Assembly: GCF_028714215.1 (NCBI RefSeq)
Contig: NZ_JAQTMS010000030.1
Coordinates: 1-59,888 of the forward strand
DNA length: 59,888 nucleotides
DNA from: Rhodoferax sp.
Lineage (GTDB): Bacteria > Pseudomonadota > Gammaproteobacteria > Burkholderiales > Burkholderiaceae_C
Reading direction: 5' to 3'
The notes beneath the pieces were generated by a model, which was not told the origin of the DNA, searched no databases, and saw nothing but the letters and a program-made list of their open reading frames with translations. A program made the position numbers and the translations under genes. Positions 43,882-54,185 of the stretch are shown piece after piece. How positions within the stretch are numbered: the first letter of the stretch is position 1; every line of letters starts with the position of its first letter.

Positions 43882-45222
43882 ATGCCTAATACTTTTGCGA
43901 CCACGCTGCTGGTTATTGCCGATGATCCCGACGAGCTGCCGGCCACCGCCCGCATCCTGGTCGAGGCCGGCTACCAGGTGATCACAGGGGGCAACGCGGC
44001 CGAGGCTCTTGAACTCGCCCGGCGGCACCGGCCCGCGCTGTTGCTGCTCGACGCCGTGCTGCCCGACGGCAATGGCGTCGACATCGCGCGTCAGTTGAAG
44101 AGTGAAGCGGCGCTGGCCGGCGTTTTTGTAGTTTTGGTGTCGGTGCTCAAGACTTCCGGAGAGCACCAGGCAACCGGTTGGGCACACGGTCTGGCCGACG
44201 GCTATCTCTCGTGGCCTTTGGGCAAACCCGAGTTCTTGGCGCATATCCACGCCATGCTGCGGCTGCGCGCGGCGCAGGAGTCGCTGCGGGTGGAGCGGGA
44301 ACGGCTCGATCTGGCGGTCAGCACGACCGGCCTGGGCCTGTACAACTGGAACCCGCAGACCGATGCGGTGCAGTGCAGCGCCCTGTGGGCGGCGATCTTC
44401 GACTATCGGATGGATGACCGGCCGACCCGCTTCTCGACCTGGCTTGAGCGCATGTGGCCGGACGACCGGGCCATCAAGCGCCAGGCCATCGAGAACGCGT
44501 TTCGCGACGGTACGCCCTGCACCTGCGAGTACCGCATGCGCCATCGCGACGGTTCGTGGCGCTGGGTGCTGGACCAGGGCCGAATCCTGTCCCGCGACGC
44601 GCAGGGTGAGGTGGTCAGCTTCGCCGGCGCGGTTCTGGACATCACCGAACGCAAACAATTGCAGGACCAGGTGCGGCAACTGCCATTCCACGACGCGCTC
44701 ACCCAGTTGCCCAACCGCCGCCTGCTGATCGACCGTCTGAACCAGGCCATGAATGCCAGCCAGCGCAGCAACCGCTATGGTGCGCTGATGTTGCTCGACC
44801 TGGATCACTTCAAACTGCTCAACGACACCCAGGGGCACTCGGCCGGCGACTTGATGCTGCAGGAAGTGGCCAATCGAATGAGAAAATGCGTGCGCGAGAT
44901 CGACACCGTGGCGCGTTTCGGCGGCGATCGGTTTGTCGTGATACTGAGCGAATTCGTGAACCAGTCAGAATCGGTGATGCATGCGGCCGCCATCGCCGAA
45001 AGAATCCGCGGCAGATTGTCGGAGCCTTATTCGCTGGGCCTGCAGCGCGAGGGCGAGGTGAATACCGCGGTTGCGCACCAGGGCTCGGTCAGCATCGGCG
45101 TGATCCTGTTTCTCGGCCACGAAAGCAGCCAGGATGACCTCCTCAAGCGAGCCGACCGCGCGCTGCAGCAGGCCAAGGAAGCGGGGCGCAATGGGGTTCG
45201 GTTTTTTGTTTTGCAGCCTTGA
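43882..45222 (+). CDS. REC-PAS-degenerate GGDEF protein
   Basis: Cytoplasmic protein of 446 residues. Receiver domain (1-120): acidic pair D14/D15, phospho-acceptor D57 (LLLLDAVLPDG), Ser87, but the conserved Lys of the YLxKP motif is Trp111 (GYLSWPLGK). PAS at about 140-265 (YRMRHRDGSWRWVLDQGRIL). The diguanylate cyclase-like domain (about 270-446) has DALTQLPNRRLLIDRL and LLDLDHFKLLNDTQGH, but the signature is GGDRF at 347-351 instead of GG[D/E]EF. It probably cannot make c-di-GMP and may bind nucleotide or act by protein contact. ATG 43882 chosen, at the start of the receiver. Confidence 0.88.
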   Translation: MPNTFATTLLVIADDPDELPATARILVEAGYQVITGGNAAEALELARRHRPALLLLDAVLPDGNGVDIARQLKSEAALAGVFVVLVSVLKTSGEHQATGWAHGLADGYLSWPLGKPEFLAHIHAMLRLRAAQESLRVERERLDLAVSTTGLGLYNWNPQTDAVQCSALWAAIFDYRMDDRPTRFSTWLERMWPDDRAIKRQAIENAFRDGTPCTCEYRMRHRDGSWRWVLDQGRILSRDAQGEVVSFAGAVLDITERKQLQDQVRQLPFHDALTQLPNRRLLIDRLNQAMNASQRSNRYGALMLLDLDHFKLLNDTQGHSAGDLMLQEVANRMRKCVREIDTVARFGGDRFVVILSEFVNQSESVMHAAAIAERIRGRLSEPYSLGLQREGEVNTAVAHQGSVSIGVILFLGHESSQDDLLKRADRALQQAKEAGRNGVRFFVLQP

Positions 45223-45237
45223 AGCGGAATAAAAAGT

Positions 45238-46119
45238 TCAGTCCGCGGCAGCAATGAAAGCGCTCACGCGCTCCAGCTGATCGGCCACGTTGAGAGCCGG
45301 TGCGTGGCCGCAACCGGCAATTTCAACCACCTCCAGCAGACCCGCCAAACCGGGGCCGCGACGCATCATCTGGTGCGTGGTTTCAGGCAACACCAGGTCC
45401 GACCGGGCACCGCGCAAGCACAGCACCGGAATGGCGATCGCATCGTAGTATTGCCAAATCGAATAATCGTCAGGATGACTGATGAACTGCTGCACCATCG
45501 CCGGGTCATAGTGTGGCGTGACCCGGCCGTCGGGCAAGCGCCGGATCGAGGTTTCAGTCAGACGACGCCACTGGGCCTGGCTCAACCAGCCATAGGGCTG
45601 GTAGACCTGGCGGAAGAAGGCTTCCAGCTCCAGCACCGTGGCAAACGCAGGCGGGCTACCGGCGTAGGCGCGAATGCGGGCTATGGCCGCCTCCGCCAGC
45701 TGCGGCGCGTTGTCGTTCAGGGTCAGGCTCTGAATGCGCTGCTTGCTGCCGCCGTCCAGCAGGCCCGACGCGCATACCGTGCCGATGGCGCCACCCATCG
45801 AGGTTCCGACCCAATGGGTTTTTTCAATCCCCAGCCGATCCAGCAACTCCAGCGCCAGACGAACGTAGAACGACAGGCAGTACTCCTGCGCCGGCAGCGG
45901 GCTCCATTGACTCAGGCCCCGCCCGATCGTGTCGGGACAGATCACCCGGTAGCCGCGCGCGCTCAAGTGGGCGGCCAGCTCGTCCATGTCGCGCCCGGTG
46001 CGCGCCAGACCGTGCCAGGCCAGCACGGTTTTCCGATGCTGTGCGCCCCACTCGATGTAATGAATCTCGCGTCCGGCACAAGTCACATAGTTGGAAGAAA
46101 AGGATGAATTCAGGCTCAT
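45238..46119 (-). CDS. Alpha/beta hydrolase
   Basis: Hydrolase of 293 residues with an alpha/beta fold. The oxyanion segment is VLAWHGLARTGRDMDELA, the nucleophile Ser is in WVGTSMGGAIG, the acid Asp in LCLRGARSDLVLPETT and the His in EIAGCGHAPAL. It overlaps livM by 4 bases (ATGA) and is the last gene of the transporter operon. An ester or lactone related to the imported compound is a reasonable substrate guess, not more. No signal peptide, so it acts in the cytoplasm. Confidence 0.9.
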   Translation of the reverse strand: MSLNSSFSSNYVTCAGREIHYIEWGAQHRKTVLAWHGLARTGRDMDELAAHLSARGYRVICPDTIGRGLSQWSPLPAQEYCLSFYVRLALELLDRLGIEKTHWVGTSMGGAIGTVCASGLLDGGSKQRIQSLTLNDNAPQLAEAAIARIRAYAGSPPAFATVLELEAFFRQVYQPYGWLSQAQWRRLTETSIRRLPDGRVTPHYDPAMVQQFISHPDDYSIWQYYDAIAIPVLCLRGARSDLVLPETTHQMMRRGPGLAGLLEVVEIAGCGHAPALNVADQLERVSAFIAAAD

Positions 46120-47189
46120 GATCTACCTCCGGCGACACCGGCACGCAAGCGCCCGACGACGCCAGTGGGAAAGTAATACACCGACAGCACAAACAGCACG
46201 CCCAGCCAAAGCAGCCAACGGTCCGGCGACAGCACGGCGGCGAGCCACGGCAAGGGGGCCGCCAACTCGCTGCCCAGACGCAGCAAATCCTGCAGATAGC
46301 TTTGCGCCACCAGGAACAAGGCCGCGCCGATGGCGGCGCCGTAAATGGTGCCCATGCCGCCGATCACCACGATCAGCAACACGTCCATCATGACCTCGAA
46401 CGAGAGCGAGGTATCGGGTCCGTTGTAGCGCAGCCAGAGCGCCAGCATGGCACCGGCGAGGCAGGCAAAGAGGGCCGACAAAATGCTCGACGTGGTGCGG
46501 TAAACAACCACCCGGTAGCCAATCGCCTCGGCCCGAAACTCGTTCTCGCGGATCGCCTGCAGCACGCGACCAAACGGTGAGTTGACGATGCGCAGCATGG
46601 CCAGCAGCAGCAGCAGCGCCGTCGCAAACAAAAGGTAGTAGCAAAGCAGCCGGCCATCGAGCATGACGCCCAGGAAAGGCTGCTGCGTCAACTCAAAGCC
46701 GGGTGACAGAACTTCCGGCACCTTGAACGACAGTCCATCCTCGCCACCCGTGATGTCGGAGAGTTGTGACGCCAGGGTCAGAAAAGCCGAGGCCACGGCC
46801 AGTGTGATCATGGCAAAAAAGATGGCGCGCACGCGCAGCGAGAATAAGCCGACCAGCAGCGCCAGCCCAAACGAGAGCGCCAGTGCGCACAGCAAGCCCA
46901 GCGCCAACGCGGACCAGGTCGGCCCCAGTCGGGTGCTGGCAACCGCGATGCCGTAAGCACCAATGCCAAAGAACATGGTGTGCGCAAAACTGACAATGCC
47001 GGTGTAGCCCAGCAGCAAATCAAAACTGGCCACCAGCACGATGAACACCAGCACCTTGGCCGCCACATTGAGCGCCTTGACGCCGGTAAAGATGAACGGT
47101 GTCCCGGCCAATGCCACCAGCAGCACGATCAGCAGCAGCGCCAGCAGGCGGCTGCGCGGGAAGTCGTTGGAGAGGATTCTTTTCAGCAT
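46116..47189 (-). CDS. ABC transporter permease, LivM type
   Basis: Inner-membrane permease of 357 residues of the branched-chain amino acid/HAAT family. About eight to ten hydrophobic helices. Family segments include SFDLLLGYTGIVSFAHTMFF near residues 55-75 and GRVLQAIRENEFRAEAIGY, with the EAA-type loop around 205-225. It pairs with the LivH-type gene 86 bases upstream. Substrate is unknown: the family also carries urea, amides and aromatic acids. Confidence 0.92.
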   Translation of the reverse strand: MLKRILSNDFPRSRLLALLLIVLLVALAGTPFIFTGVKALNVAAKVLVFIVLVASFDLLLGYTGIVSFAHTMFFGIGAYGIAVASTRLGPTWSALALGLLCALALSFGLALLVGLFSLRVRAIFFAMITLAVASAFLTLASQLSDITGGEDGLSFKVPEVLSPGFELTQQPFLGVMLDGRLLCYYLLFATALLLLLAMLRIVNSPFGRVLQAIRENEFRAEAIGYRVVVYRTTSSILSALFACLAGAMLALWLRYNGPDTSLSFEVMMDVLLIVVIGGMGTIYGAAIGAALFLVAQSYLQDLLRLGSELAAPLPWLAAVLSPDRWLLWLGVLFVLSVYYFPTGVVGRLRAGVAGGRS

Positions 47190-47275
47190 GCTTCAGCCCT
47201 CACAAACGTGAACAAACCGTGGCCGGCGAGCGGCGCGGTGGCAACATCGGTTGGCGCAGCTTGACGCATGGCTGG

Positions 47276-48259
47276 TCAGCGCTTGGCCACCGGGTAAACG
47301 CCTTGCGGCCGCCACAGCAGAATTGCCACCATCAGGGCAATATTGGAAAACAGGGCCGCCTTGGGCAGCAGGAAGCCGGTGTAGTTGGCCATCAAACCGA
47401 CCAGCAGGGCACCCATCAAGGCGCCGCCGGTGGAACCCAGGCCGCCGATGATGATGACGATGAAGATCAACACATTGACCTGCGCGCCCATTTGCGGCGT
47501 GACGTTTTGCTGGTACAGCCCCCACATCACGCCACCCAGGCCAGCCAGGGCGCTGCCGACCACAAACACGCCGACAAACAGACGCTTGATGCGGTAACCA
47601 AGCGCCTCCACCATTTCCCGGTCCTGCACCCCGGCGCGAATCAGCAAGCCAATCTTGGTGCGACTCAGGGTCCAGGCCAGCAGCGCAAAAACCGCGCCCC
47701 CCACCAGCACCGCCAGCAAGCGGTATTTCTCGATCGCCGAGTCACCCAGCAGCACGGCGCCGCGCAAGCCCTCGGGCAGCGGCAGCGCAATCTGCTGCGG
47801 CCCCCAGATCACCTTGATCAGTTCTTCGCCGATGATCATGCCGCCCATGGTGATCAGGATCTGCTTCAGGTGTTGGCCGTACACCGGGCGCACGATGAAG
47901 CGCTCGAACGCCAGTCCAACCGCGCCCGACACCGCCATCGCCAGCAGCATGGCAAGAAACACCGCCAGCAGGTTGCGCCACAGCTCGGCCGAGCCGGTCC
48001 AGTCGCCCATCAACGCCAGCACGCTGGTGGCGACAAAAGCGCCCAGCGCGATAAACACGCCATGGCCAAAATTGAGCACATCCATCAACCCGAAAATCAG
48101 CGTCAGCCCGGAGGCGATGATGAAGATGATCATGCCCATCGCCAAGCCGGCCACGGTCAGGGTCAGCCAGGTCGAGCTTGAGCCGATGAAGGGCAACACC
48201 CCCAACGCCAGCAGCGGCACCAACACCAACGGTTTCCAATCGAAGTCGATTTTGTTCAT
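47276..48259 (-). CDS. ABC transporter permease, LivH type
   Basis: Inner-membrane permease of 327 residues. Typical segments are ASGLTLIFGLMDVLNFGHGV (about 49-68) and a C-terminal GGLGSTGGALMGALLVGL. It overlaps the ATPase gene upstream by 4 bases (ATGA). Forms the channel with the LivM-type protein. Confidence 0.92.
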   Translation of the reverse strand: MNKIDFDWKPLVLVPLLALGVLPFIGSSSTWLTLTVAGLAMGMIIFIIASGLTLIFGLMDVLNFGHGVFIALGAFVATSVLALMGDWTGSAELWRNLLAVFLAMLLAMAVSGAVGLAFERFIVRPVYGQHLKQILITMGGMIIGEELIKVIWGPQQIALPLPEGLRGAVLLGDSAIEKYRLLAVLVGGAVFALLAWTLSRTKIGLLIRAGVQDREMVEALGYRIKRLFVGVFVVGSALAGLGGVMWGLYQQNVTPQMGAQVNVLIFIVIIIGGLGSTGGALMGALLVGLMANYTGFLLPKAALFSNIALMVAILLWRPQGVYPVAKR

Positions 48260-48981
48260 ATCGCCAGCCCCAGCAGCGACTGCTGTAGTTGTTCGTCCTC
48301 GGCCAGCGCTTGCATGGCACCGGCGTGTACCACGCGGCCGTTGTCCATGACCGCCACCTGGTCCCCCAGCCGTTTGGCGAAGTTGATGTTCTGTTCCACC
48401 AGCAGGATCGTGGTGCCGGTCGCCTTGAGTTCTTCAAAGGCATCAATCATGTTGTTGATGATGGCCGGCGCCAGGCCTTTGCTGGGCTCGTCGACGATCA
48501 GCAATTGGCGCGGCTCGACGATGGCGCGCGCCACCGCCAACATCTGCTTTTGTCCGCCCGAGAGCTTGCCGGCCGGATGATTCCAGAATTTCTCGACGGC
48601 CGGGAAAAGGGAAAAAATCCACTTCAGGCGGACCTCGTCCATCTGGCTGGCGCGCTTGGCCGCGCGCGCCGCCAGCAGCATGTTTTCCTTGACGCTGAGA
48701 TCGGCAAAGATGCCCATGTTCTCCGGCACGTAGGCGATACCCTGGGTGGCAATCTCGGGGGTGGCAAGCCGGGTGATGTCGGCTTGATCGAAAGTCACGC
48801 GGCCCTGGCTGGCGTGCCACAAACCCATGATGGTGCGCAGCGTGGTGGTCTTGCCGGCGCCGTTGCGCCCCAGCAGCATGGTCAGTTGCCCGCGCGGCAC
48901 CAGCAGGTCAACACCGTGCAGGATGTGGTAGACGCCGATATGGGTGTGGACGCCTTCCAGCGTGAGCAGGTTTTTCTTCAT
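48256..48981 (-). CDS. ABC transporter ATP-binding protein, LivF type
   Basis: ATPase of 241 residues. Walker A GRNGAGKTTT, signature LSGGQKQMLAVARAI and Walker B LLIVDEPSKGLAP, followed by the H-loop region LLVEQNINF. It overlaps livG-type by 4 bases and livH-type by 4. Confidence 0.94.
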   Translation of the reverse strand: MKKNLLTLEGVHTHIGVYHILHGVDLLVPRGQLTMLLGRNGAGKTTTLRTIMGLWHASQGRVTFDQADITRLATPEIATQGIAYVPENMGIFADLSVKENMLLAARAAKRASQMDEVRLKWIFSLFPAVEKFWNHPAGKLSGGQKQMLAVARAIVEPRQLLIVDEPSKGLAPAIINNMIDAFEELKATGTTILLVEQNINFAKRLGDQVAVMDNGRVVHAGAMQALAEDEQLQQSLLGLAI

Positions 48982-49808
48982 GGCGCCGCCCTCCTTCCCC
49001 CTTCAGGCGCAACACCGGGTTCAGGCGGCGTCTCATCCTGCGCACCGGCGTTTTGCGGGCTTACCCCCAAATACGCCTCTTGCACGATGGGCGAGGCAAT
49101 CACCACGGCGGGTTCGCCATCGGCCACCAAACTGCCGTTGTGCAACACGATGATGCGGTCGGCCAGTTCGCGCACCACATCCATCTTGTGCTCCACCAGG
49201 AGAATGGTTTTGCGCTTGTCCTCCTTCAGCTTTCGAATCAGATTGAGAATCACCGGTGCTTCGTCATGGCTCATGCCGGCGGTCGGTTCGTCGAACATGA
49301 AAACGTCGGGCTCCAGTGCCATCAGCAGCGCCACCTCCAGCTTGCGCTGGTCACCGTGCGGCAGGCTGGCCACCGGCGTAGCACGCTTGTCGCTCATGGC
49401 CACTGCGTCCAGCACCTCCTCGGCCAACTGCGTCAGGGCTTTGTGGTCGCTCCAGATGCTCCACAGGTTGAGGCCGCGCAGATGGGCACCGGAGCGCGCC
49501 GCCTGCACCGCCAGCCGCACGTTCTCCAGCACCGACAGATTGGGGAACAGGTTGGTCAACTGAAAAGCCCGCCCCAGACCGGCGCGGGTACGCGCCGACG
49601 GACTCAGGCCGGCCAGGCTGTTGCCGTTCAGGAAAACGTCGCCCGAGCTGGCCTTGAGCTGGCCCGAAATCAGGTTGAAATAAGTGGTTTTGCCAGCCCC
49701 GTTGGGGCCTACGATGGCCGTCAGGGTGCCGGGCCGGAAGGTACAGCTGACAGCATTCACCGCCACATGACCGCCGAAGCGCACCGTCAGTTGTTTGGTT
49801 TCAAGCAT
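48978..49808 (-). CDS. ABC transporter ATP-binding protein, LivG type
   Basis: ATPase of 276 residues. Walker A GPNGAGKTTYFNLISG, signature SLPHGDQRKLEVALLMA (the LivG form), Walker B VFMFDEPTAGMSHDE and LLVEHKMD. ATG 49808 starts the domain. The frame is open 42 codons further upstream, but that part is a dispersed repeat (translating as PWIAGQARND) and not coding. A Pro/Ala/Glu-rich tail ends the protein. Confidence 0.94.
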   Translation of the reverse strand: MLETKQLTVRFGGHVAVNAVSCTFRPGTLTAIVGPNGAGKTTYFNLISGQLKASSGDVFLNGNSLAGLSPSARTRAGLGRAFQLTNLFPNLSVLENVRLAVQAARSGAHLRGLNLWSIWSDHKALTQLAEEVLDAVAMSDKRATPVASLPHGDQRKLEVALLMALEPDVFMFDEPTAGMSHDEAPVILNLIRKLKEDKRKTILLVEHKMDVVRELADRIIVLHNGSLVADGEPAVVIASPIVQEAYLGVSPQNAGAQDETPPEPGVAPEGGRRAAP

Positions 49809-49850
49809 GTGCGAAGGAGCCCAAAAAAGTGAGCGCTTCTTTGTGGGGCT

Positions 49851-49926
49851 GTCATTGCGGGCCTGACCCGCAATCCAAGGATCCCGGATCAAGCCTGCCC
49901 TGGACCTCGATCCGGGCAGGGACGAC
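49851..49926. repeat. Dispersed extragenic palindromic repeat
   Basis: Two consecutive hairpins: ATTGCGGG...CCCGCAAT (49854-49874) and one built on ATCCCGGATC...GATCCGGG. This GTCATTGCGGGCCTGACCC-type sequence is widespread in proteobacterial genomes. It lies between the binding protein and ATPase genes of one operon. It may uncouple their expression, favouring the abundant binding protein. Confidence 0.7.
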
Positions 49927-49934
49927 AACTTCAA

Positions 49935-51137
49935 CTAGCGTTTATTCCTTATCGGAATTTGCATTTCCTCCGCCTTGATCTCGTGCACCAGTTCCGGCAC
50001 ACCCCAGGCAAACGCCGGGTCGACCTTGATCTTGAAATGGTACATGCTCTGCATCGCCTGGTGATCTTCCTTGCGGAACGTCATCTTGCCCTTGGGCGTG
50101 TCGAAGCTCATGCCTTCCATGGTCTTGATCAAGGTGTTGGCGCTGGCGTCGCCCTTGCTGTTCTTGAGTGCCGTCACCACCGCCATCGCGGCCGAGAAGC
50201 CGCCGGCGGTGAAGAAGTCCGGCGGCGCCTTGAACTGGCTGTAATGACGCGCCACCATGGCCTCATTGACCGCGTTCTTCGGGATGCCAAAATAGTAATA
50301 GGCGGCGCCTTCCATGCCCGGGAACTGCTTGTAGGCGACCATCGCCGGCAGGATGTTGCCGCCGGTGGCAATTTCAATGCCGTAGCGCTTGATGTCCATG
50401 TCGGCGATCTTGAAGGGATTGCCGGCACCGGCCCAAATAATGAAGATCACCTTGCGCCCGGGTTGGTCCTTGAGCTTGTCGATCAGACGCTGGGCACCCG
50501 CAGTGAAGTCAGTGGTGCTGGTGGGCAGGTACTCCTCATGCACCAGCTTGGCCTTCTTGATGGCATCCTTGAAGGCCTTGACGCCGTCCCGGCCAAAAGC
50601 GTAATCCTGCGCCAGGGTGGCGATGACGGTTCCGGGCTTGTCCAGTGCGACGGCGTTGGAGATGGCATCCTGCGAGCTGTTGCGGCCGGTGCGGAAAATG
50701 TACTTGTTCCACTTGTCTCCGGTGATCGAGTCGGCCACAGCCGGCTCCACCAACAGGATCTTTTTGTATTCCTCGGCAATCGGCAACATCGCCAGCGCCA
50801 CACCGGAAGAGGTCGGCCCCACGGCCAGATCGGCCTTGTCGTCGGAATAGGCGGCGGCCAGCAACGACTTGCCCAAGTCCGGCTTGCCCTGATCGTCTTT
50901 TTCAATCACCACCAGTTTCTTGTCGCCTATCATCATGGTGCCGCCGGTGGCGTAGTCCAGGCCCATCATGAAGCCGATGGCGGTTTGCTTGCCATAGGCT
51001 TCCAGCGGACCGGTCTTGCTGTAGATGTGGGCAATCTTGATTTGCTTGTTCTGGCTCAAGGCCAGGGGCGAAGCGAAGGCACAAGCCATGGCGACAGCGC
51101 CCAGCGCGGCGCGCGCGATCCAAGTACGACGATGCAT
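49935..51137 (-). CDS. ABC transporter substrate-binding protein, branched-chain amino acid type
   Basis: Periplasmic binding protein of 400 residues. The signal peptide covers about 1-28 (RTWIARAALGAVAMACAFAS before QNKQIK). The type I fold has KIAHIYSKTGPLEAYGKQTA at the start, VGPTSSGVALAMLPIAEEYK and TLAQDYAFGRDGVKAFKDAI. First gene of the operon, with AGGAGA before ATG 51137 and a sigma-54 promoter upstream. The ligand cannot be named from sequence. Confidence 0.93.
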   Translation of the reverse strand: MHRRTWIARAALGAVAMACAFASPLALSQNKQIKIAHIYSKTGPLEAYGKQTAIGFMMGLDYATGGTMMIGDKKLVVIEKDDQGKPDLGKSLLAAAYSDDKADLAVGPTSSGVALAMLPIAEEYKKILLVEPAVADSITGDKWNKYIFRTGRNSSQDAISNAVALDKPGTVIATLAQDYAFGRDGVKAFKDAIKKAKLVHEEYLPTSTTDFTAGAQRLIDKLKDQPGRKVIFIIWAGAGNPFKIADMDIKRYGIEIATGGNILPAMVAYKQFPGMEGAAYYYFGIPKNAVNEAMVARHYSQFKAPPDFFTAGGFSAAMAVVTALKNSKGDASANTLIKTMEGMSFDTPKGKMTFRKEDHQAMQSMYHFKIKVDPAFAWGVPELVHEIKAEEMQIPIRNKR

Positions 51138-51177
51138 AGTTGTCTCCTGTTGTGATAGTCAATCTGAGAGTCCATGA

Positions 51178-51193
51178 TGCACCAAACGTGCCA
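51178..51193 (-). promoter_or_regulatory. Sigma-54 promoter of the transporter operon
   Basis: On the minus strand TGGCACGTTTGGTGCA carries the -24 GG and -12 GC at the required 10-base spacing and matches the TGGCAC-N5-TTGCA consensus in all but one base. Transcription would start near 51166, about 30 bases before the binding-protein ATG. Confidence 0.8.
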
Positions 51194-51254
51194 AATTGCA
51201 AGCCCTTGAATTTATTGAACTAAATTCGGAGGATTCCGGTTATGTCCAACTATT

Positions 51255-51291
51255 AGACATATCAGATTGTCTGCTATTAAGACATATGTCT
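51255..51291. promoter_or_regulatory. Candidate upstream activator sites (two inverted repeats)
   Basis: A perfect palindrome AGACATATGTCT at 51280-51291 and an inverted repeat AGACA-N8-TGTCT at 51255-51272, both sharing the AGACA half-site. They lie about 60-110 bases upstream of the sigma-54 promoter, the right place for enhancer binding, and next to the activator gene. Confidence 0.6.
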
Positions 51292-51296
51292 ATACT

Positions 51297-52793
<1,497 letters not shown>

Positions 52794-52891
52794 CGCCGGA
52801 TGTTACCGCGCGGACCGCGGCCCCGGCTGCGCCGACGCCACCGCCACGGGGCGATGCCATAATGAAAGCACAACAATGACAGGAGACTGGC

Positions 52892-54013
52892 TTGGCGGCA
52901 TTCCACTGGGACAAGTGTTTTGAAACCGGACTCGAGATGGTTGACCAGCAACATCACGGCCTGGTTGATCTGATCAACCGCTTTGGCGAATTATTACTTC
53001 AGGGTGGCAGCGTCCCGCTCGCCGACATCGAGGACTTGTTCGGCCAATTGGCGGCCTATGCGGAATACCATTTCCGGGAGGAAGAAGGCCTGATGCAGCG
53101 GATCGGGCTGGACCCGCGCCATATCCGCAAGCACCAACAGGCGCACGCCGATTTCGTGCAGGACATGACGGCGCTGCACCAGGACGGCGCCCAGCGCCCG
53201 CAGACCTCGGATGGACTGCTGAAATTTCTCACTTACTGGCTGGCCTACCATATTCTGGGCAGCGATCAATCGATGGCCAAGCAGATTGCCGCCATGCGTT
53301 CCGGCCAGACCGCGCAAGAGGCTTACCTGGCCGCCGAGACGATGCATGAAGGCGCCACGGCACCGCTGCTGTTGGCACTCAATGGGCTGTTCCACCAGGT
53401 GTCGCAGCGCAATCGCGAACTCAAGCAATTGAACAGCACGCTGGAAGCGAAAGTCCTGGAGCGTACCCACTCGCTGGCCGAAGCCAATCAATTGCTGGAG
53501 CAAATCGCCCTGACCGACGTGCTGACCGGGCTACCCAACCGCCGCCAGGCGATGGCCTGGCTGGCGCAGGCCTGGGCGCAGTCGGAGCGGGACCGCCTGC
53601 CGCTGACCTGCATGATGATAGATGCCGATGGTTTCAAGCAGATCAACGACCGCCATGGACACGCCGCCGGCGACGAAGTGCTGCGCCAGTTGTCGGCGCG
53701 TCTGCGCCGCGCCGTGCGGGGCAATGACGTAGTCTGCCGCATCGGGGGCGACGAATTTCTGATCATCTGTCTGGGCACCGGCCTGGATGGCGCTTTCCAC
53801 ATTGCAGAGACGATGCGGCAAGACGTTGCAAAATTGCGCGTCGCCCTGGCCGGCGGTGAATGGCTGGGCCGAATCAGCGTGGGCGTTGCGGCGAAAACAG
53901 CCGACATGCAGAATTTCGAGGACTTGATCAAGACCGCCGATGAAGGTCTCTACATTGCCAAGCGCAACGGGCGCAATTGTGTCGCCTGCGGCAACGTGGC
54001 GAGCACCGCGTAG
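52892..54013 (+). CDS. Hemerythrin-GGDEF diguanylate cyclase
   Basis: Likely oxygen-responsive c-di-GMP synthase, 373 residues, cytoplasmic. The N-terminal bacteriohemerythrin domain (about 1-130) has the ligands in EMVDQQHHGLVDLIN, EYHFREEEGLM, IRKHQQAHADF and AYHILGSDQS. A helical linker (about 150-205) joins the GGDEF domain with LTDVLTGLPNRRQAMAWL, MMIDADGFKQINDRHGH and an intact GGDEF at 285-289. The start is TTG 52892, 7 bases after AGGAG at 52880-52884. It is divergent from the sigma-54 activator gene. Confidence 0.94.
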   Translation: MAAFHWDKCFETGLEMVDQQHHGLVDLINRFGELLLQGGSVPLADIEDLFGQLAAYAEYHFREEEGLMQRIGLDPRHIRKHQQAHADFVQDMTALHQDGAQRPQTSDGLLKFLTYWLAYHILGSDQSMAKQIAAMRSGQTAQEAYLAAETMHEGATAPLLLALNGLFHQVSQRNRELKQLNSTLEAKVLERTHSLAEANQLLEQIALTDVLTGLPNRRQAMAWLAQAWAQSERDRLPLTCMMIDADGFKQINDRHGHAAGDEVLRQLSARLRRAVRGNDVVCRIGGDEFLIICLGTGLDGAFHIAETMRQDVAKLRVALAGGEWLGRISVGVAAKTADMQNFEDLIKTADEGLYIAKRNGRNCVACGNVASTA

Positions 54014-54185
54014 CGCAAATTCCCGCCCGGATCGGCAGCGGCCCGGACCCTCGCTCGTCGATGGCGACCGTCTGTGGCCCCGGACGGCAGCCTACAGCTG
54101 GCGCTGAGGCAAAATGCGGGATGATTCAGGCGGTGCCTGAAGCGGGCGCCCCGTTGGAGATTGCGCCACCCGACCGATATCGAAA

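Noticed and set aside
43671..43889. Short frame beginning MDFREGMLAACRAW upstream of the REC-PAS gene
   Set aside because: No convincing ribosome site or family, and it runs out of frame into the next gene.
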